A stretch of 38,807 bases of DNA from Chitinophagaceae bacterium (GTDB lineage: Bacteria > Bacteroidota > Bacteroidia > Chitinophagales > Chitinophagaceae): assembly GCA_004028765.1 (NCBI GenBank), contig SAIX01000093.1, positions 1 to 38,807 of the forward strand, read 5' to 3'. The first letter of the stretch is position 1. Each line of letters starts with the position of its first letter. Position numbers and translations under genes: made by a program. Of this stretch, positions 10,201 through 18,568 are shown piece by piece. The notes under the pieces were generated by a model that was not told the DNA's origin, did no database searches, and saw nothing but the letters and a program-made list of their open reading frames with translations.

Positions 10201-10798
10201 AAATGCTTTGCGGCTGGAAGCGAATACATTTACTTCTGTATATCTCCGCAACGATGGGAATGGAAAATTTACAGCGGTTCCGCTGCCGCAGCAGGCGCAG
10301 TTCTCAGTATTGAATGGGATTACCGTTGGTGATTTTGACAATGATGGCAACCTCGATATGATCATTAATGGGAACGATTATGGTACGGAAGTTTCAGTTG
10401 GCCGGTATGATGCACTGAACGGGTTATTCCTGAAAGGAGACGGTAAAGGCGGCTTCCGGGCATTAACGATACAGGAGAGCGGTATCTTTATTCCCGGTAA
10501 CGGGAAAGCACTGGTACAGTTTCGCGGCGCAAAGAGCGAAATACTTATAGCAGGCAGCCAGAACAGGGGGGCATTGAAAATTTTCAGGCAGCGGGCGGGT
10601 GTTAAAAATGTTCCGGTAACACCGGCAGATATCAGCGCAACCATTTTTTACAAAGACGGGCGCAAACAAAAACAGGAACTGTATTTCGGTGCTTCTTTTC
10701 TCTCACAATCGGGAAGGTTCATCGCTGTTGGCGATAAGGTATCGGGATTGGAAATAAAAGATACAAAAGGAAATACCCGGAGGATACTATTGAATTAA
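7208..10798 (+). CDS. FG-GAP/VCBS repeat protein with internal ASPIC/UnbV domain (CRTAC1-like)
   Basis: I place the start at the ATG at 7208 (7211 is also possible), because it gives a lipoprotein-type signal ending in LIFCAC and because an earlier start would lie inside the terminator hairpin. The protein is then about 1196 residues. It has fourteen calcium-binding-type FG-GAP motifs such as DFNNDGLPD, DYDNDGDLD and DFDNDGNLD, which predict two beta-propellers on the cell surface. Between the two sets lies an ASPIC/UnbV domain (GIGTWLELYY ... YRGYLSSVDDIAHFGIG ... VKWPNGK). The family often sits beside SusC/SusD genes in environmental Bacteroidota; its role, perhaps substrate binding or adhesion, is not established. 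The stop codon overlaps the next start codon by one base (TAATG), which suggests translational coupling. Confidence 0.9.
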   Translation: MMWPVRNFTRCIPCLLLLIFCACKNQKTLFTKIASSESGIHFKNEITENDSVNVLDFENVYNGGGVGVGDFNNDGLPDLYFSGNLVSNKLYLNKGNFSFADITEAAGVNGKGKWCRGVTVVDINNDGLMDIYVCATLRKSPELREHLLYINQGVDKDGIPHFKDMAKEYGLADTSHGTMAAFFDYDNDGDLDVYIANNEIVKNDYPNRFRPVLKDGSHANTDKLFRNDWNDSLKHPVFTNVSKQAGIQIEGYAHAVSIADFNKDGWKDIYVTNDYLSSDLLWINNHDGTFTEKLGDYFKHTSANAMGNDVIDINNDGLSDVIALDMNPEDNYRKKMMLNPNSYQTYQNSDYFGYHYQYVRNTLQLNQGPRMKQNDSVGDPVFSEISFYAGIAETDWSWTPLVADFDNDGNRDIIVTNGFPKDVTDHDFVAFRNTAYAVATKKQLLSQIPEVKIHNYAFRNNGDLHFSNVTNEWGMNIPSFSNGAVYVDLDNDGDLDVVVNNINDEAAVYRNNGREQNKEATHYIQCRLAGDSLNKKGIGTWLELYYDHGKKQFLEYSPYRGYLSSVDDIAHFGIGKTTEIDSLLVKWPNGKMQRLIKPAIDTRITLSVKDATDSYSFIGPVLNHTALFTDITGAVNVHYVQPEKDFVDFNIQKLLPHKLSEYGPALSAGDVDGNGLDDIVTGGSFAYSGQVFLQQADGKFSQKALLPAADINTKRWEDEGMLLFDADGDGDLDLYVASGGFENEPNGFTYQDKLYVNDGKGNFTIDSIAIPRNHTSKLCVRAVDYDKDGDLDLFVSGRVEPWNYPKPVSSFILRNDSKPGKPLFTDVTASVAKDLINIGLVCDALFTDFDNDGWPDLVLAGEWMPVTFLKNEKGVFKNTTASTGTDKLKGWWNTIAAGDFDNDGDIDYVVGNMGQNSFYRASEKYPVHITAADFDKNGSYDAFPSLFLPDKNGEMKEFPAQTRDDIVKQMIGMRTKFQNYKTYAEATMDKVFSPEQMKNALRLEANTFTSVYLRNDGNGKFTAVPLPQQAQFSVLNGITVGDFDNDGNLDMIINGNDYGTEVSVGRYDALNGLFLKGDGKGGFRALTIQESGIFIPGNGKALVQFRGAKSEILIAGSQNRGALKIFRQRAGVKNVPVTPADISATIFYKDGRKQKQELYFGASFLSQSGRFIAVGDKVSGLEIKDTKGNTRRILLN

Positions 10799-12126
10799 TG
10801 AAATATCATTTTATGAAACAAAGTAGGATATGGGTGACTGCAATATTTGCAATATTGCTTTCTTCCTGCGGACAAACGAAAAAAACACCGCTGTCAGATG
10901 CAGAAGTGATCCATAATAACCAGGACCAGCTTACGCAGATCATCATTTACGATGTATTTACCCCGCCGGTGAGCAGCCGTATTTATGTATATTCTTCACT
11001 TGCTTCGTATGAAGCGATCCGTTTTGCAAAACCCGGTATGCCTTCGGTAGCGGCAAAACTGCATGGGTTTAAGGCAATGCCCGAACCCGAAAAAGGAAAG
11101 CAATATGATTTTGCGCTTGCCGCAACGCGCGCTTTTTTTACGGTGGTACATAAAGTGGTTTTCTCACTTGATTCACTGAAAAATTATGAATCTGCCACAC
11201 TTGAAAGTTTTAAGAACAAACTGGATGAAGAAACTTATGCCCGTTCCATAGCGTTTGGGGATTCTGTTGGCAAAACAGTTTTGGCAAGGGCGATGACCGA
11301 TGGTTACCCGCAATCCCGCGGCAAACCTAAATTTCTTGGCAGCAATGACCCGGGCAAATGGCGCCCCACCCCACCGGATTATCTCGATGGGGTAGAGTGG
11401 TGCTGGAATACCATGAAGCCGATGGTGATGGATTCTGCTGCGCAGTTTATGCCGGTTCGCCCGCCGAAATACAGTACGGATACCAACAGCGTATTTATGA
11501 AAGAAGCGCTGGAAGTGTACCGCATCGGAAAGAATATGACCGATGAACAGAAAACCATCGCGAAATACTGGGACGATAATCCCTTTGTGATTGAACATTC
11601 AGGTCACATGATGTTTGGCAATAAAAAGATCACACCTGGAGGCCACTGGATGGGCATTGCAGCAATAGCGGCCAAACAATCCAATGCAGATGCTGTGAAA
11701 GCAGCGCAGGGTTACCTGCTGACCGCCATCGCTTTGTATGATGCATTTATTTCCTGCTGGGACGAAAAATACAGGAGCAATGTGGTGCGGCCAGTGACGG
11801 TGATCAATGAACTGGTTGATAAAAACTGGATGCCTTTCCTGCAAACCCCTCCTTTCCCTGAATATACGAGTGGGCATAGCACCATCACCGCGGCTTCTGC
11901 AGAAGTGCTAACAGAATTGTATGGTGATAAGTTTGCTTTCCAGGATACAAGCGACCTTCGTTATATCGGGATGCAGCGGCACTTTCATTCGTTCAGGGAA
12001 GCTGCGGCAGAAGCTTCAGTCAGCAGGGTATATGGCGGGATACACTACCGCAACAGTGTGGATATGGGCGCCGATGCAGGAAGAAAAGTGGGAATGAATA
12101 TCGTGAATAAAGTATTAAAGAAATAA
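10798..12126 (+). CDS. PAP2/vanadium-haloperoxidase-like lipoprotein
   Basis: The 442-residue protein carries the acid-phosphatase/vanadium-haloperoxidase signature. This comprises KYRSNVVRP (Lys324, Arg331), the SGH motif at 358-360 within EYTSGHSTI, and SRVYGGIHYRNS with Arg410 and His416. These residues bind phosphate or vanadate. Whether it acts as a phosphatase or a haloperoxidase cannot be decided from motifs alone. A lipoprotein signal ends at LLSSC (Cys24), so it should be exported and membrane-anchored. The start at 10798 overlaps the previous stop; an in-frame ATG at 10813 is the main alternative and gives a cleaner signal peptide. The pairing with an FG-GAP/ASPIC protein and SusC/SusD recurs in Bacteroidota, but I know of no proven joint function. 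Confidence 0.9.
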   Translation: MKYHFMKQSRIWVTAIFAILLSSCGQTKKTPLSDAEVIHNNQDQLTQIIIYDVFTPPVSSRIYVYSSLASYEAIRFAKPGMPSVAAKLHGFKAMPEPEKGKQYDFALAATRAFFTVVHKVVFSLDSLKNYESATLESFKNKLDEETYARSIAFGDSVGKTVLARAMTDGYPQSRGKPKFLGSNDPGKWRPTPPDYLDGVEWCWNTMKPMVMDSAAQFMPVRPPKYSTDTNSVFMKEALEVYRIGKNMTDEQKTIAKYWDDNPFVIEHSGHMMFGNKKITPGGHWMGIAAIAAKQSNADAVKAAQGYLLTAIALYDAFISCWDEKYRSNVVRPVTVINELVDKNWMPFLQTPPFPEYTSGHSTITAASAEVLTELYGDKFAFQDTSDLRYIGMQRHFHSFREAAAEASVSRVYGGIHYRNSVDMGADAGRKVGMNIVNKVLKK

Positions 12127-12192
12127 TTGCTCTTTCGTTTACAGCGATTTCTTCTGAAACGATTCGATCTGCCCCCGGCCCGGTAAGAATGA

Positions 12193-12873
12193 TTATCCGG
12201 CCATAAACCGGATACCACCGGGGGTTACCAAAGTTCTTTGTTCGATATAAAGTGACTGAAAATCGGGGACAACATCCCTGGCGCCTTCCTGCAGCAAACC
12301 AGTTCTTGCATCTTCATCGCCAATCCCGATACTGTGCATGCCTGCTGCTGTTGCAGATTGTATGCCACTGATGGCATCTTCGAATACAAGACAGTCGGCC
12401 GGTGCGATACCGAGTTTATGGCTCATGGCAAGATAAGGTTCGGGATCCGGCTTACCTTTTGTTACATCGTGCGCAGTAACAAAATCATTGAACCGGTCAG
12501 CGATACCGATCTGTTGCAGCATGTGCAGCATACGTTCGTGATGTGAACTGGTGGCGATACCGACAGGGATATGATATTGATTCAGTTCTTTTATAAAAGA
12601 AACGACTCCGGGAACAGGGCCGGGATTCATCTCCTGGTCAAAAATATAAGCGGATGCGCGGATGGCTTCCCTTGTTTCATCGGAAGAATGATGGAAGATT
12701 CCCTGCAGGGTGTCAACGATCTTTCTGCCGTGGATCCATTCACGCACCTGTGCGCGCGACAATAAAATATTTTCCCGGTCGGCCCAGCTTTTCCAAAAAG
12801 CTTCGATAGCCGGGTTTGAATTGATGATCACGCCATCAAGGTCGAAAATAACCGCTTTGATAGGGTATTGCAT
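12193..12873 (-). CDS. HAD-superfamily phosphatase, beta-phosphoglucomutase-like subfamily
   Basis: I start the gene at the ATG at 12873, which gives a 226-residue protein opening in the usual HAD way (IKAVIFDLDGVI); a longer frame to 12963 would add an atypical extension running into the divergent gene. Motif I is FDLDGV with the nucleophilic Asp. A helical cap follows, then the motif II Ser/Thr in IATSSHH, the Lys in KGKPDPEPY, and the metal-binding FEDAISGIQSA. The family includes beta-phosphoglucomutases and sugar-phosphate phosphatases that act in the cytoplasm. It lies divergent to the GH20 gene with a 65-bp gap, so a role in handling sugar phosphates from that pathway is possible but not shown. 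The -7-like sequence TATCTTTA lies upstream. Confidence 0.9.
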   Translation of the reverse strand: MQYPIKAVIFDLDGVIINSNPAIEAFWKSWADRENILLSRAQVREWIHGRKIVDTLQGIFHHSSDETREAIRASAYIFDQEMNPGPVPGVVSFIKELNQYHIPVGIATSSHHERMLHMLQQIGIADRFNDFVTAHDVTKGKPDPEPYLAMSHKLGIAPADCLVFEDAISGIQSATAAGMHSIGIGDEDARTGLLQEGARDVVPDFQSLYIEQRTLVTPGGIRFMAG

Positions 12874-12938
12874 GAAAATAAATATGGATAAAGATAAACG
12901 CAGCTTTTCAAACATCAATTGATAATAAACGATCCGAT

Positions 12939-14876
12939 ATGAAAAAAACATGGTTGGTTGCAAGTGCTTTCTTTTTTATAACCGCAACGGCACAGGTAAC
13001 TAAAAAATTAACAGTGATACCCGAACCTGTATCTGTAAAACAAGGATCGGGTACTTTGGTATTGCCTGCATCCGTAGCGATCGATGTCCCTGCAAACCCT
13101 GAATTGAAACAGGTTGTAAATGCGTTACGGGAGCGGCTGGGTTCAGCGGCAGGAATACAGCTAAAAGCTGCACAGCCGGCAGCATCTGCATTGATAAAAA
13201 TGATACTGAACAAAACGCCGGATGCAGCTCTTGGGAAAGAAGGATATCATTTATCCGTTACAACAAAAAATATCATAGCTTCTGCTAATGAGCCTGCAGG
13301 GCTTTTTTATGCAGCACAAACACTGCTGCAGCTGTTACCGAAAGAAATTGAAAGTCGTATCAAAGTATCTTCTGTTAAATGGGAATTACCCATTGTGGAG
13401 ATCATGGATGCGCCGAGATTCGGATGGCGCGGATTGATGTTTGATGTGTCGCGTCATTTTTTTACAAAAGCAGAGGTAAAACAGTTTATCGATGATATGG
13501 TGCGCTATAAATACAACCTGCTGCACCTGCACCTTACAGATGATGAAGGGTGGCGTATTGAAATCAAAGGATTGCCCCGTCTTACAGAAGTGGGTGCCTG
13601 GAACGTAAAGAAAACGGGCTATTTCGGAACTTTTGCCCCGCCTGCAGCAGATGAGCCCCGCAACTATGGCGGCTTCTATACACAGGATGATATCCGTGAA
13701 ATTGTTCAGTATGCAAAAGAAAGATTTGTAAATATCCTTCCGGAGATCGATGTGCCGGGGCATAGTCTTGCTGCCATTGTTTCTTATCCTGAATTATCCT
13801 GCACACCTGGTGCGGAAAAATACAAAGTGCGTTCAGGAGAGGAAATCATGGACTGGTCGCATGGCCAGCCGCCGCTTGCATTGGTGGATAATACGCTTTG
13901 CCCCGCCAATGAAAAAGTGTATGATTTTCTTGATAAGGTAATGACACAGGTGGCGCAGTTGTTTCCCTTTGAATACATCCATGTGGGGGGCGATGAATGC
14001 CCCAAAAATTTCTGGGAAAAATCGGATGCGGTTAAAACATTGATGAAAAAGGAAGGTTTAAAAGATATGGATGAAGTACAGAGTTATTTTGAAAAAAGGC
14101 TCGAGAGGATCGTAGAATCAAAAGGCAAAAAATTTATGGGATGGGATGAGATACTGCATGGTGGTATTGCACCCAATGCAGCAGTGATGAGCTGGCAGGG
14201 AATGAAGGGAGGGATTGAAGCGGCAAAGATGCAGCATGAAGTGGTGATGAGCCCTACAACCTATGCTTATATCGATTATATGCAGGGCGATGCTGTTGTA
14301 GAACCAAGGATTTACGCGATGCTGCGGTTGAACAAGACCTACGAATTTGAGCCCGTTCCGCCCGGCGTTGACCCGAAATTTATCAAAGGCGGGCAGGCGA
14401 ATTTGTGGACAGAGCAGGTATATAATATGCGCCACCAGCAATACATGACCTGGCCGCGTGCGTTTTCCATTGCAGAAACTTTATGGTCGCCAAAAGAGAA
14501 AAAAGACTGGAATCATTTCTTCAGTAAAGTGGAAGACCATTTCGCAAGGTTTGATGTTGCCGACAAAAAATACGCACCCAGTGTATACGACCCGGGATTT
14601 GAAGTGAGTTTTACCGCCGACAGAAGCCTGCTCATCGAATTAACCAAAGAGTCTGAACAGCTCGATATCTATTATAGTTTCGATAACAGTTTCCCGGATA
14701 ACCATTACCCGAAATACACAGCACCGATCGTTGCCCCGAAAGAATCCGTAATGCTGAAAGTGGTGACGTATAAAGGGAACAAACAGGTTGGGCGCATCAT
14801 ACCGATGCCTTTATCGGAACTAAAAACGAGGGCTGAAAAAGCAGAAAAAGAAAGAATCGCAAAAGAGAAAAAATAA
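12939..14876 (+). CDS. Secreted beta-N-acetylhexosaminidase, GH20
   Basis: This 645-residue protein has a signal peptide ending near TATAQ, a GH20b-type N-terminal domain (about 25-140) and the GH20 catalytic barrel (about 145-510). The catalytic Asp-Glu pair is visible as HVGGDECPK (Asp352, Glu353). The substrate-site segments HLHLTDDEGWRIEIKGLP and the late tryptophan-containing MTWPRAFSIAETLWSP are also present. A C-terminal beta domain (about 555-625, YYSFDNSFP) resembles the chitobiase C-terminal domain. The enzyme should remove terminal GlcNAc or GalNAc from chitin oligomers or glycoconjugates in the periplasm. Its tail ends in a charged Lys/Glu/Ala-rich helix. It lies close to the SusC/SusD operon, but on a separate transcript. 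Confidence 0.96.
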   Translation: MKKTWLVASAFFFITATAQVTKKLTVIPEPVSVKQGSGTLVLPASVAIDVPANPELKQVVNALRERLGSAAGIQLKAAQPAASALIKMILNKTPDAALGKEGYHLSVTTKNIIASANEPAGLFYAAQTLLQLLPKEIESRIKVSSVKWELPIVEIMDAPRFGWRGLMFDVSRHFFTKAEVKQFIDDMVRYKYNLLHLHLTDDEGWRIEIKGLPRLTEVGAWNVKKTGYFGTFAPPAADEPRNYGGFYTQDDIREIVQYAKERFVNILPEIDVPGHSLAAIVSYPELSCTPGAEKYKVRSGEEIMDWSHGQPPLALVDNTLCPANEKVYDFLDKVMTQVAQLFPFEYIHVGGDECPKNFWEKSDAVKTLMKKEGLKDMDEVQSYFEKRLERIVESKGKKFMGWDEILHGGIAPNAAVMSWQGMKGGIEAAKMQHEVVMSPTTYAYIDYMQGDAVVEPRIYAMLRLNKTYEFEPVPPGVDPKFIKGGQANLWTEQVYNMRHQQYMTWPRAFSIAETLWSPKEKKDWNHFFSKVEDHFARFDVADKKYAPSVYDPGFEVSFTADRSLLIELTKESEQLDIYYSFDNSFPDNHYPKYTAPIVAPKESVMLKVVTYKGNKQVGRIIPMPLSELKTRAEKAEKERIAKEKK

Positions 14877-14899
14877 ATTGCTATCCAGTTTTGTTTAAG

Positions 14900-14933
14900 C
14901 CGGGGATACCTTTTGTTTCCCCGGTTCTGTTTT
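14900..14933 (+). terminator. Intrinsic terminator after the GH20 gene
   Basis: A 7-bp GC-rich stem (ccgggga at 14900-14906 with tccccgg at 14918-14924) is followed by a T-rich stretch. It lies 24 bp after the GH20 stop and before the promoter of the next gene. The loop is 11 nt, so it is of moderate strength. Confidence 0.6.
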
Positions 14934-14959
14934 ATCAATTTCACTGGCTGCAGCATTGG

Positions 14960-14967
14960 TATCTTTG
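14960..14967 (+). promoter_or_regulatory. -7 promoter element (TATCTTTG) of the CHU_C protein gene
   Basis: TATCTTTG matches the Bacteroidota -7 consensus TAnnTTTG exactly. It is downstream of the preceding terminator and 47 bp before the ATG at 15015. I see no clear -33 TTG element at the expected spacing. Confidence 0.6.
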
Positions 14968-15014
14968 TAAACGAACCGGTATACACAAACAATTACCTGT
15001 TGTGTTTGGGGGTT

Positions 15015-16952
15015 ATGAAAAAAAAGCTGATACTTATCCTGTTTTTTTGCTGTTTGTTTTGCAGCGCATACACACAATTGTGTACAGGCAGTCTTGGCGA
15101 CCCTGTTGTGCATGTAACATTCGGGAACGGATCCAATCCCAAAGCCCCTTTAAAGCCGAATGTCACGAATATGACATTCACCAATTCCGATTGCCCCAAT
15201 GACGGTGAATATACGGTTACCGGTAATACTTCAGGTTGTTTTGGAAACAGCTGGTATGCAATGAACACCGATCATACGGGAGATGCCGGTGGAAAATTCA
15301 TGTTGGTGAATGCATCGCCTCAGCCGAGTGATTTTTATGTGGATACGGTTTCGGGTCTCTGTGCCAATACAACTTTTGAATTTGCTGCATGGGTGGTCAA
15401 TGTCCTCAGACCATCTGCCTGTGGCGGGGCAGGTGTAAAACCCAATCTCACTTTCCGTATAGAAACCACAACAGGTACTTTATTGCAATCATTCGATTCG
15501 GGCGATATTCCTTCACAAGGGCAGGTGGTATGGCAGCAATATGGTACTTTTTTTAAAACACCTTCCGGAGTGAGCACCGTGGTTTTGCGTATCCGGAACA
15601 ATGCTCCTGGTGGTAACGCCTGTGGTAACGACCTTGCTCTGGATGATATCACTTTCCGGCCTTGCGGGCCGGTAATTACAGCCACGCTGGATAATGCAGT
15701 AAGAACAAGGGTGGATGTTTGTGAAAACCAGCAGGCGAATATGGTATTTACCACCAGTTTCCCGGTTGAATATGCATCTCCCAAAGTACAATGGCAACTG
15801 AGTTTGGATACAGGCGCAACCTGGAATGATATAACCGGTGAGCAAGCGATCAGCTTTACAAGAAAGCCAACGATCAGCGGTATGTTCCTGTACCGTGCAG
15901 TGATGGCCGATGCAGCAAATTTTAATTCAATTTCCTGCCGCATCGCGTCCAATATCACAATTATCAATGTTAACCCGCTTCCTGCTTTTGCAGGAAATAA
16001 AAGCCAGGTAGGGTGTACCGGCAGCAATTTTACCCTCAATGAAGTGGGCGGCAATGGCTTCACATACCAATGGCTGGGGCCGAATGGTTTCAGTTCCCAA
16101 TCACAGAACCTCTCGCTGGTAAATGTATCTTTTAAAGATTCCGGTTTGTACACAGTACTTGTAAAAACGGCTAATGGTTGTGCAAGAACCGACTCATTCA
16201 ATGTTGTGGTATATCCCGGAACAAAAGCTGTTGCTGGTGCGGGTGGTAATATCTGTGAGGGCAGCAGTATCCTGTTGTCTGCATCGGGTGGCGTGAAATA
16301 TACGTGGAGCCCGGCTACAGGCCTTTCAAGTACCAGTTCTGCAAACCCTTTGGCATCACCGGTTGATACAACCAATTACAAGGTAATTGTTACCAATCAA
16401 TATGGTTGCAGCGATTCGACCATTGTTCCTGTGTTTGTATATAAGAAACCCATTGTAAATGCAGGCCCCGACCAGGCAATATTCGAAGGCGACTCTGTTG
16501 TTTTGGCTGCAACGATACAGGGAAATACAAGCAGTTTTTACTGGACACCGGCTCAATATATTTCGAATACAGGTGTACTGAGCCCTTCTGTGAGCCCGCC
16601 TGCCAATCAAACCTATACATTGTATGCAGTGGCTGCGCCTTCCTGCCCGGCTGAATCAGATAATGTATTTGTACGCGTGTATAAAAAATTAACGATCCCG
16701 AATATTTTTTCACCCAACGGGGATGGCATCAATGATAGCTGGCTTATCGGGAATATGGATACTTATCCCAATGCCAATCTCAAAGTGTTCACCCGGACAG
16801 GACAGGCGGTTTTTGAAATGAAAACAGGCGGCAGTTTCTGGGATGGCACATACAATGGGAAACCGGTTCCTGTCGGAACTTATTATTATGTGATCGACCT
16901 GCATATAACAGGACAACCCATCTTTTCGGGATGGGTTGTTGTGATTAGGTAA
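15015..16952 (+). CDS. Secreted surface protein with T9SS type B (CHU_C) sorting domain
   Basis: The ATG at 15015 starts a signal peptide (MKKKLILILFFCCLFCSAYT); the frame extends upstream, but only into the promoter region. The 645-residue protein has a Cys-containing N-terminal domain with LALDDITFRPC, a lectin- or MAM-like ending often seen in such proteins. Ig/PKD-like segments follow (around VQWQLSLDTGATW and FTYQWLGPNGFSSQSQNL). The C-terminal domain is gliding-motility-type (CHU_C), starting at IPNIFSPNGDGINDSW and ending WDGTYNGKPVPVGTYYYVIDL. CHU_C domains direct export through the type IX secretion system to the cell surface. The function of the displayed region is unknown; adhesion is plausible. 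Confidence 0.9.
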   Translation: MKKKLILILFFCCLFCSAYTQLCTGSLGDPVVHVTFGNGSNPKAPLKPNVTNMTFTNSDCPNDGEYTVTGNTSGCFGNSWYAMNTDHTGDAGGKFMLVNASPQPSDFYVDTVSGLCANTTFEFAAWVVNVLRPSACGGAGVKPNLTFRIETTTGTLLQSFDSGDIPSQGQVVWQQYGTFFKTPSGVSTVVLRIRNNAPGGNACGNDLALDDITFRPCGPVITATLDNAVRTRVDVCENQQANMVFTTSFPVEYASPKVQWQLSLDTGATWNDITGEQAISFTRKPTISGMFLYRAVMADAANFNSISCRIASNITIINVNPLPAFAGNKSQVGCTGSNFTLNEVGGNGFTYQWLGPNGFSSQSQNLSLVNVSFKDSGLYTVLVKTANGCARTDSFNVVVYPGTKAVAGAGGNICEGSSILLSASGGVKYTWSPATGLSSTSSANPLASPVDTTNYKVIVTNQYGCSDSTIVPVFVYKKPIVNAGPDQAIFEGDSVVLAATIQGNTSSFYWTPAQYISNTGVLSPSVSPPANQTYTLYAVAAPSCPAESDNVFVRVYKKLTIPNIFSPNGDGINDSWLIGNMDTYPNANLKVFTRTGQAVFEMKTGGSFWDGTYNGKPVPVGTYYYVIDLHITGQPIFSGWVVVIR

Positions 16953-16961
16953 CAGTAATTT

Positions 16962-17486
16962 TTATTGCACTTTTTTTACAAGGATCGGTTCTTCATTCAG
17001 TCCCTGTATCATCATTTTGTATCCTTCTGAACTAAGGTAAATCGTTGCCAATGGCCTGAAAAGATTTGCGAAAACCGTACCGGTAGGTGCATCCTGTTTC
17101 CAAACCTGCTGGTTAACCAGTTTAAAACTGCTGTTGCCGTCCCATCCTTTGAAGTCGCCATCAATATTGCTTTCGATCACTTCCTGGATTTTGTTGCACT
17201 GTAAAAGTTTTTCCACTCCGTCTATTTTGATCCTGAATTTTTTTCCGTCCTGGTACACTTTTACAACGGGTTGGGGGTTCGCCAATTTCTGGCTGGCTTT
17301 GTCTACTTTATCATTGATCTCATAAAAATGAAAATTACTTGTCTTTAACAAAGTGCCCCTGCCCAGTGTACCGGTAAAGCGGCTGAAGAGTGTTGCAGAA
17401 TCCACAAGTTTCATGTTGTCGGTTGATTGCGCTTTCGCGATCAACCCAGAAACCAGGCAGGTAATCAGTAATAGCTGTTTTTTCAT
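16962..17486 (-). CDS. Hypothetical exported protein
   Basis: The protein has 174 residues and a clear signal peptide (MKKQLLLITCLVSGLIAKAQ) but no membrane segment after it. The mature part is beta-rich and polar, with HFYEINDKVDK and VYQDGKKFRIKIDG. I do not recognise a family. It lies 36 bp downstream of bioB on the same strand, so it may be on the bioB transcript, although a role in biotin synthesis would not fit an exported protein. It converges on the CHU_C gene with only 9 bp between the stops. Confidence 0.75.
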   Translation of the reverse strand: MKKQLLLITCLVSGLIAKAQSTDNMKLVDSATLFSRFTGTLGRGTLLKTSNFHFYEINDKVDKASQKLANPQPVVKVYQDGKKFRIKIDGVEKLLQCNKIQEVIESNIDGDFKGWDGNSSFKLVNQQVWKQDAPTGTVFANLFRPLATIYLSSEGYKMMIQGLNEEPILVKKVQ

Positions 17487-17522
17487 AAAGCAATTTTATC
17501 GTTTGGTAAATGAGGGGTTTGC

Positions 17523-18521
17523 TCAAACTTCCGCAACCTCTCTTAAGAATTGTTTTTCTTCTTTGAATGCTTTTCTCGGGGTCAGCCCTAATAATTGGAA
17601 CATGGCATTGTCTTCATCGAATGCAGGGTTGGGCGTGGTCAGTAATCTATCACCCGCGAAAATAGAGTTGGCACCTGCCATAAAACAGAATGCCTGCTCG
17701 GCAATACTCATATCATTCCTGCCCGCACTTAACCGCACCATTGTTTTCGGCATCAGGATTCTTGCCGTAGCGATCATCCTTACCATATCCCAGATATCTA
17801 CTTTCGTGTTATTGCCAAGCGGTGTACCTGCTATTGGAACCAGCGCATTGATGGGCACACTTTCCGGGTGCTGCGGCATCGTGGCAAGGGTATATAACAT
17901 TTTGATCCTGTCTTCATGTGTTTCACCCAACCCGATAATGCCACCGCAGCAAACGGTTACGCCGGCTTTTCTAACATTTTCGAGTGTCTGTAACCTGTCG
18001 TCATAGGTTCTTGTGGTAATGATTTCACCATAGTGTTCTTCACTCGTATCAAGATTATGGTTATAAGCATGCAAGCCTGCTTCTGCAAGTTTTTCGGCTT
18101 GCTGTTCGGTCAGCATGCCAAGTGTGCAGCAAACTTCCATCCCCATTTCGTTCACCCCCTTCACCATTTCAAGTACACGGTCAAAATCGCGGTTATCGCG
18201 CACTTCCCTCCAGGCAGCCCCCATACAAAAACGGGTACTGCCTGCTTCTTTTGCTTTTTGTGCATAGGCAAGTACTTCTTCTTTCTGCATCAGCGCCTGC
18301 ACATTTACGCCGGTATTATACCTCGCTGCCTGCGGGCAATAGGCGCAGTCTTCACTGCAGCCACCGGTTTTAATGCTCAGCAAAGTACAAACCTGCACCT
18401 CGGCAGTATCATTGTATTTTCTGTGTAAAGATGCTGCACGGTAAACCAGTTCCAGCAGGGGGGTATCATAAACTGATTTGATCTCATCAAGTGTCCAGTT
18501 ATTCCGGATATCAACTGTCAT
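17523..18521 (-). CDS. bioB: Biotin synthase
   Basis: This 332-residue radical-SAM enzyme inserts sulfur into dethiobiotin in the last step of biotin synthesis. The cluster-binding CxxxCxxC motif is visible as [12 protein letters not shown] (Cys55, Cys59, Cys62). The family segments [44 protein letters not shown] and SAGRNDMS are present in order, including residues that bind the second iron-sulfur cluster. Length is standard. No other bio genes are in the window. A -7 element (TATATTTG) lies 14 bp upstream of the ATG. I see no BirA-type operator. Confidence 0.97.
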   Translation of the reverse strand: MTVDIRNNWTLDEIKSVYDTPLLELVYRAASLHRKYNDTAEVQVCTLLSIKTGGCSEDCAYCPQAARYNTGVNVQALMQKEEVLAYAQKAKEAGSTRFCMGAAWREVRDNRDFDRVLEMVKGVNEMGMEVCCTLGMLTEQQAEKLAEAGLHAYNHNLDTSEEHYGEIITTRTYDDRLQTLENVRKAGVTVCCGGIIGLGETHEDRIKMLYTLATMPQHPESVPINALVPIAGTPLGNNTKVDIWDMVRMIATARILMPKTMVRLSAGRNDMSIAEQAFCFMAGANSIFAGDRLLTTPNPAFDEDNAMFQLLGLTPRKAFKEEKQFLREVAEV

Positions 18522-18535
18522 AACCGTTTTTTTAG

Positions 18536-18543
18536 CAAATATA
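18536..18543 (-). promoter_or_regulatory. -7 promoter element (TATATTTG) of bioB
   Basis: On the minus strand this is an exact TAnnTTTG match, 14 bp upstream of the bioB ATG. It lies in the gap between bioB and the pseudouridine synthase gene, which supports a separate bioB transcript. Confidence 0.6.
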
Positions 18544-18568
18544 AGCGGCGGTTGCGTAGACTTTTTCT

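Noticed and set aside
12172..12224. Two-tier hairpin (cccccgg/ccggggg with inner tatccgg/ccggata) between the PAP2-like and HAD genes
   Set aside because: It could be a bidirectional terminator, but the stem is interrupted, lies partly in the HAD coding end, and has no T-run on either strand, so I do not call it.
15335..16375. 346-codon minus-strand frame opposite the CHU_C protein gene
   Set aside because: It is antisense to a gene with a signal peptide and sorting domain, and it has no recognisable domain.
17353..18006. 217-codon plus-strand frame across the bioB region
   Set aside because: It is antisense to a complete biotin synthase with all cluster motifs; a frame-shadow of a GC-biased coding strand.
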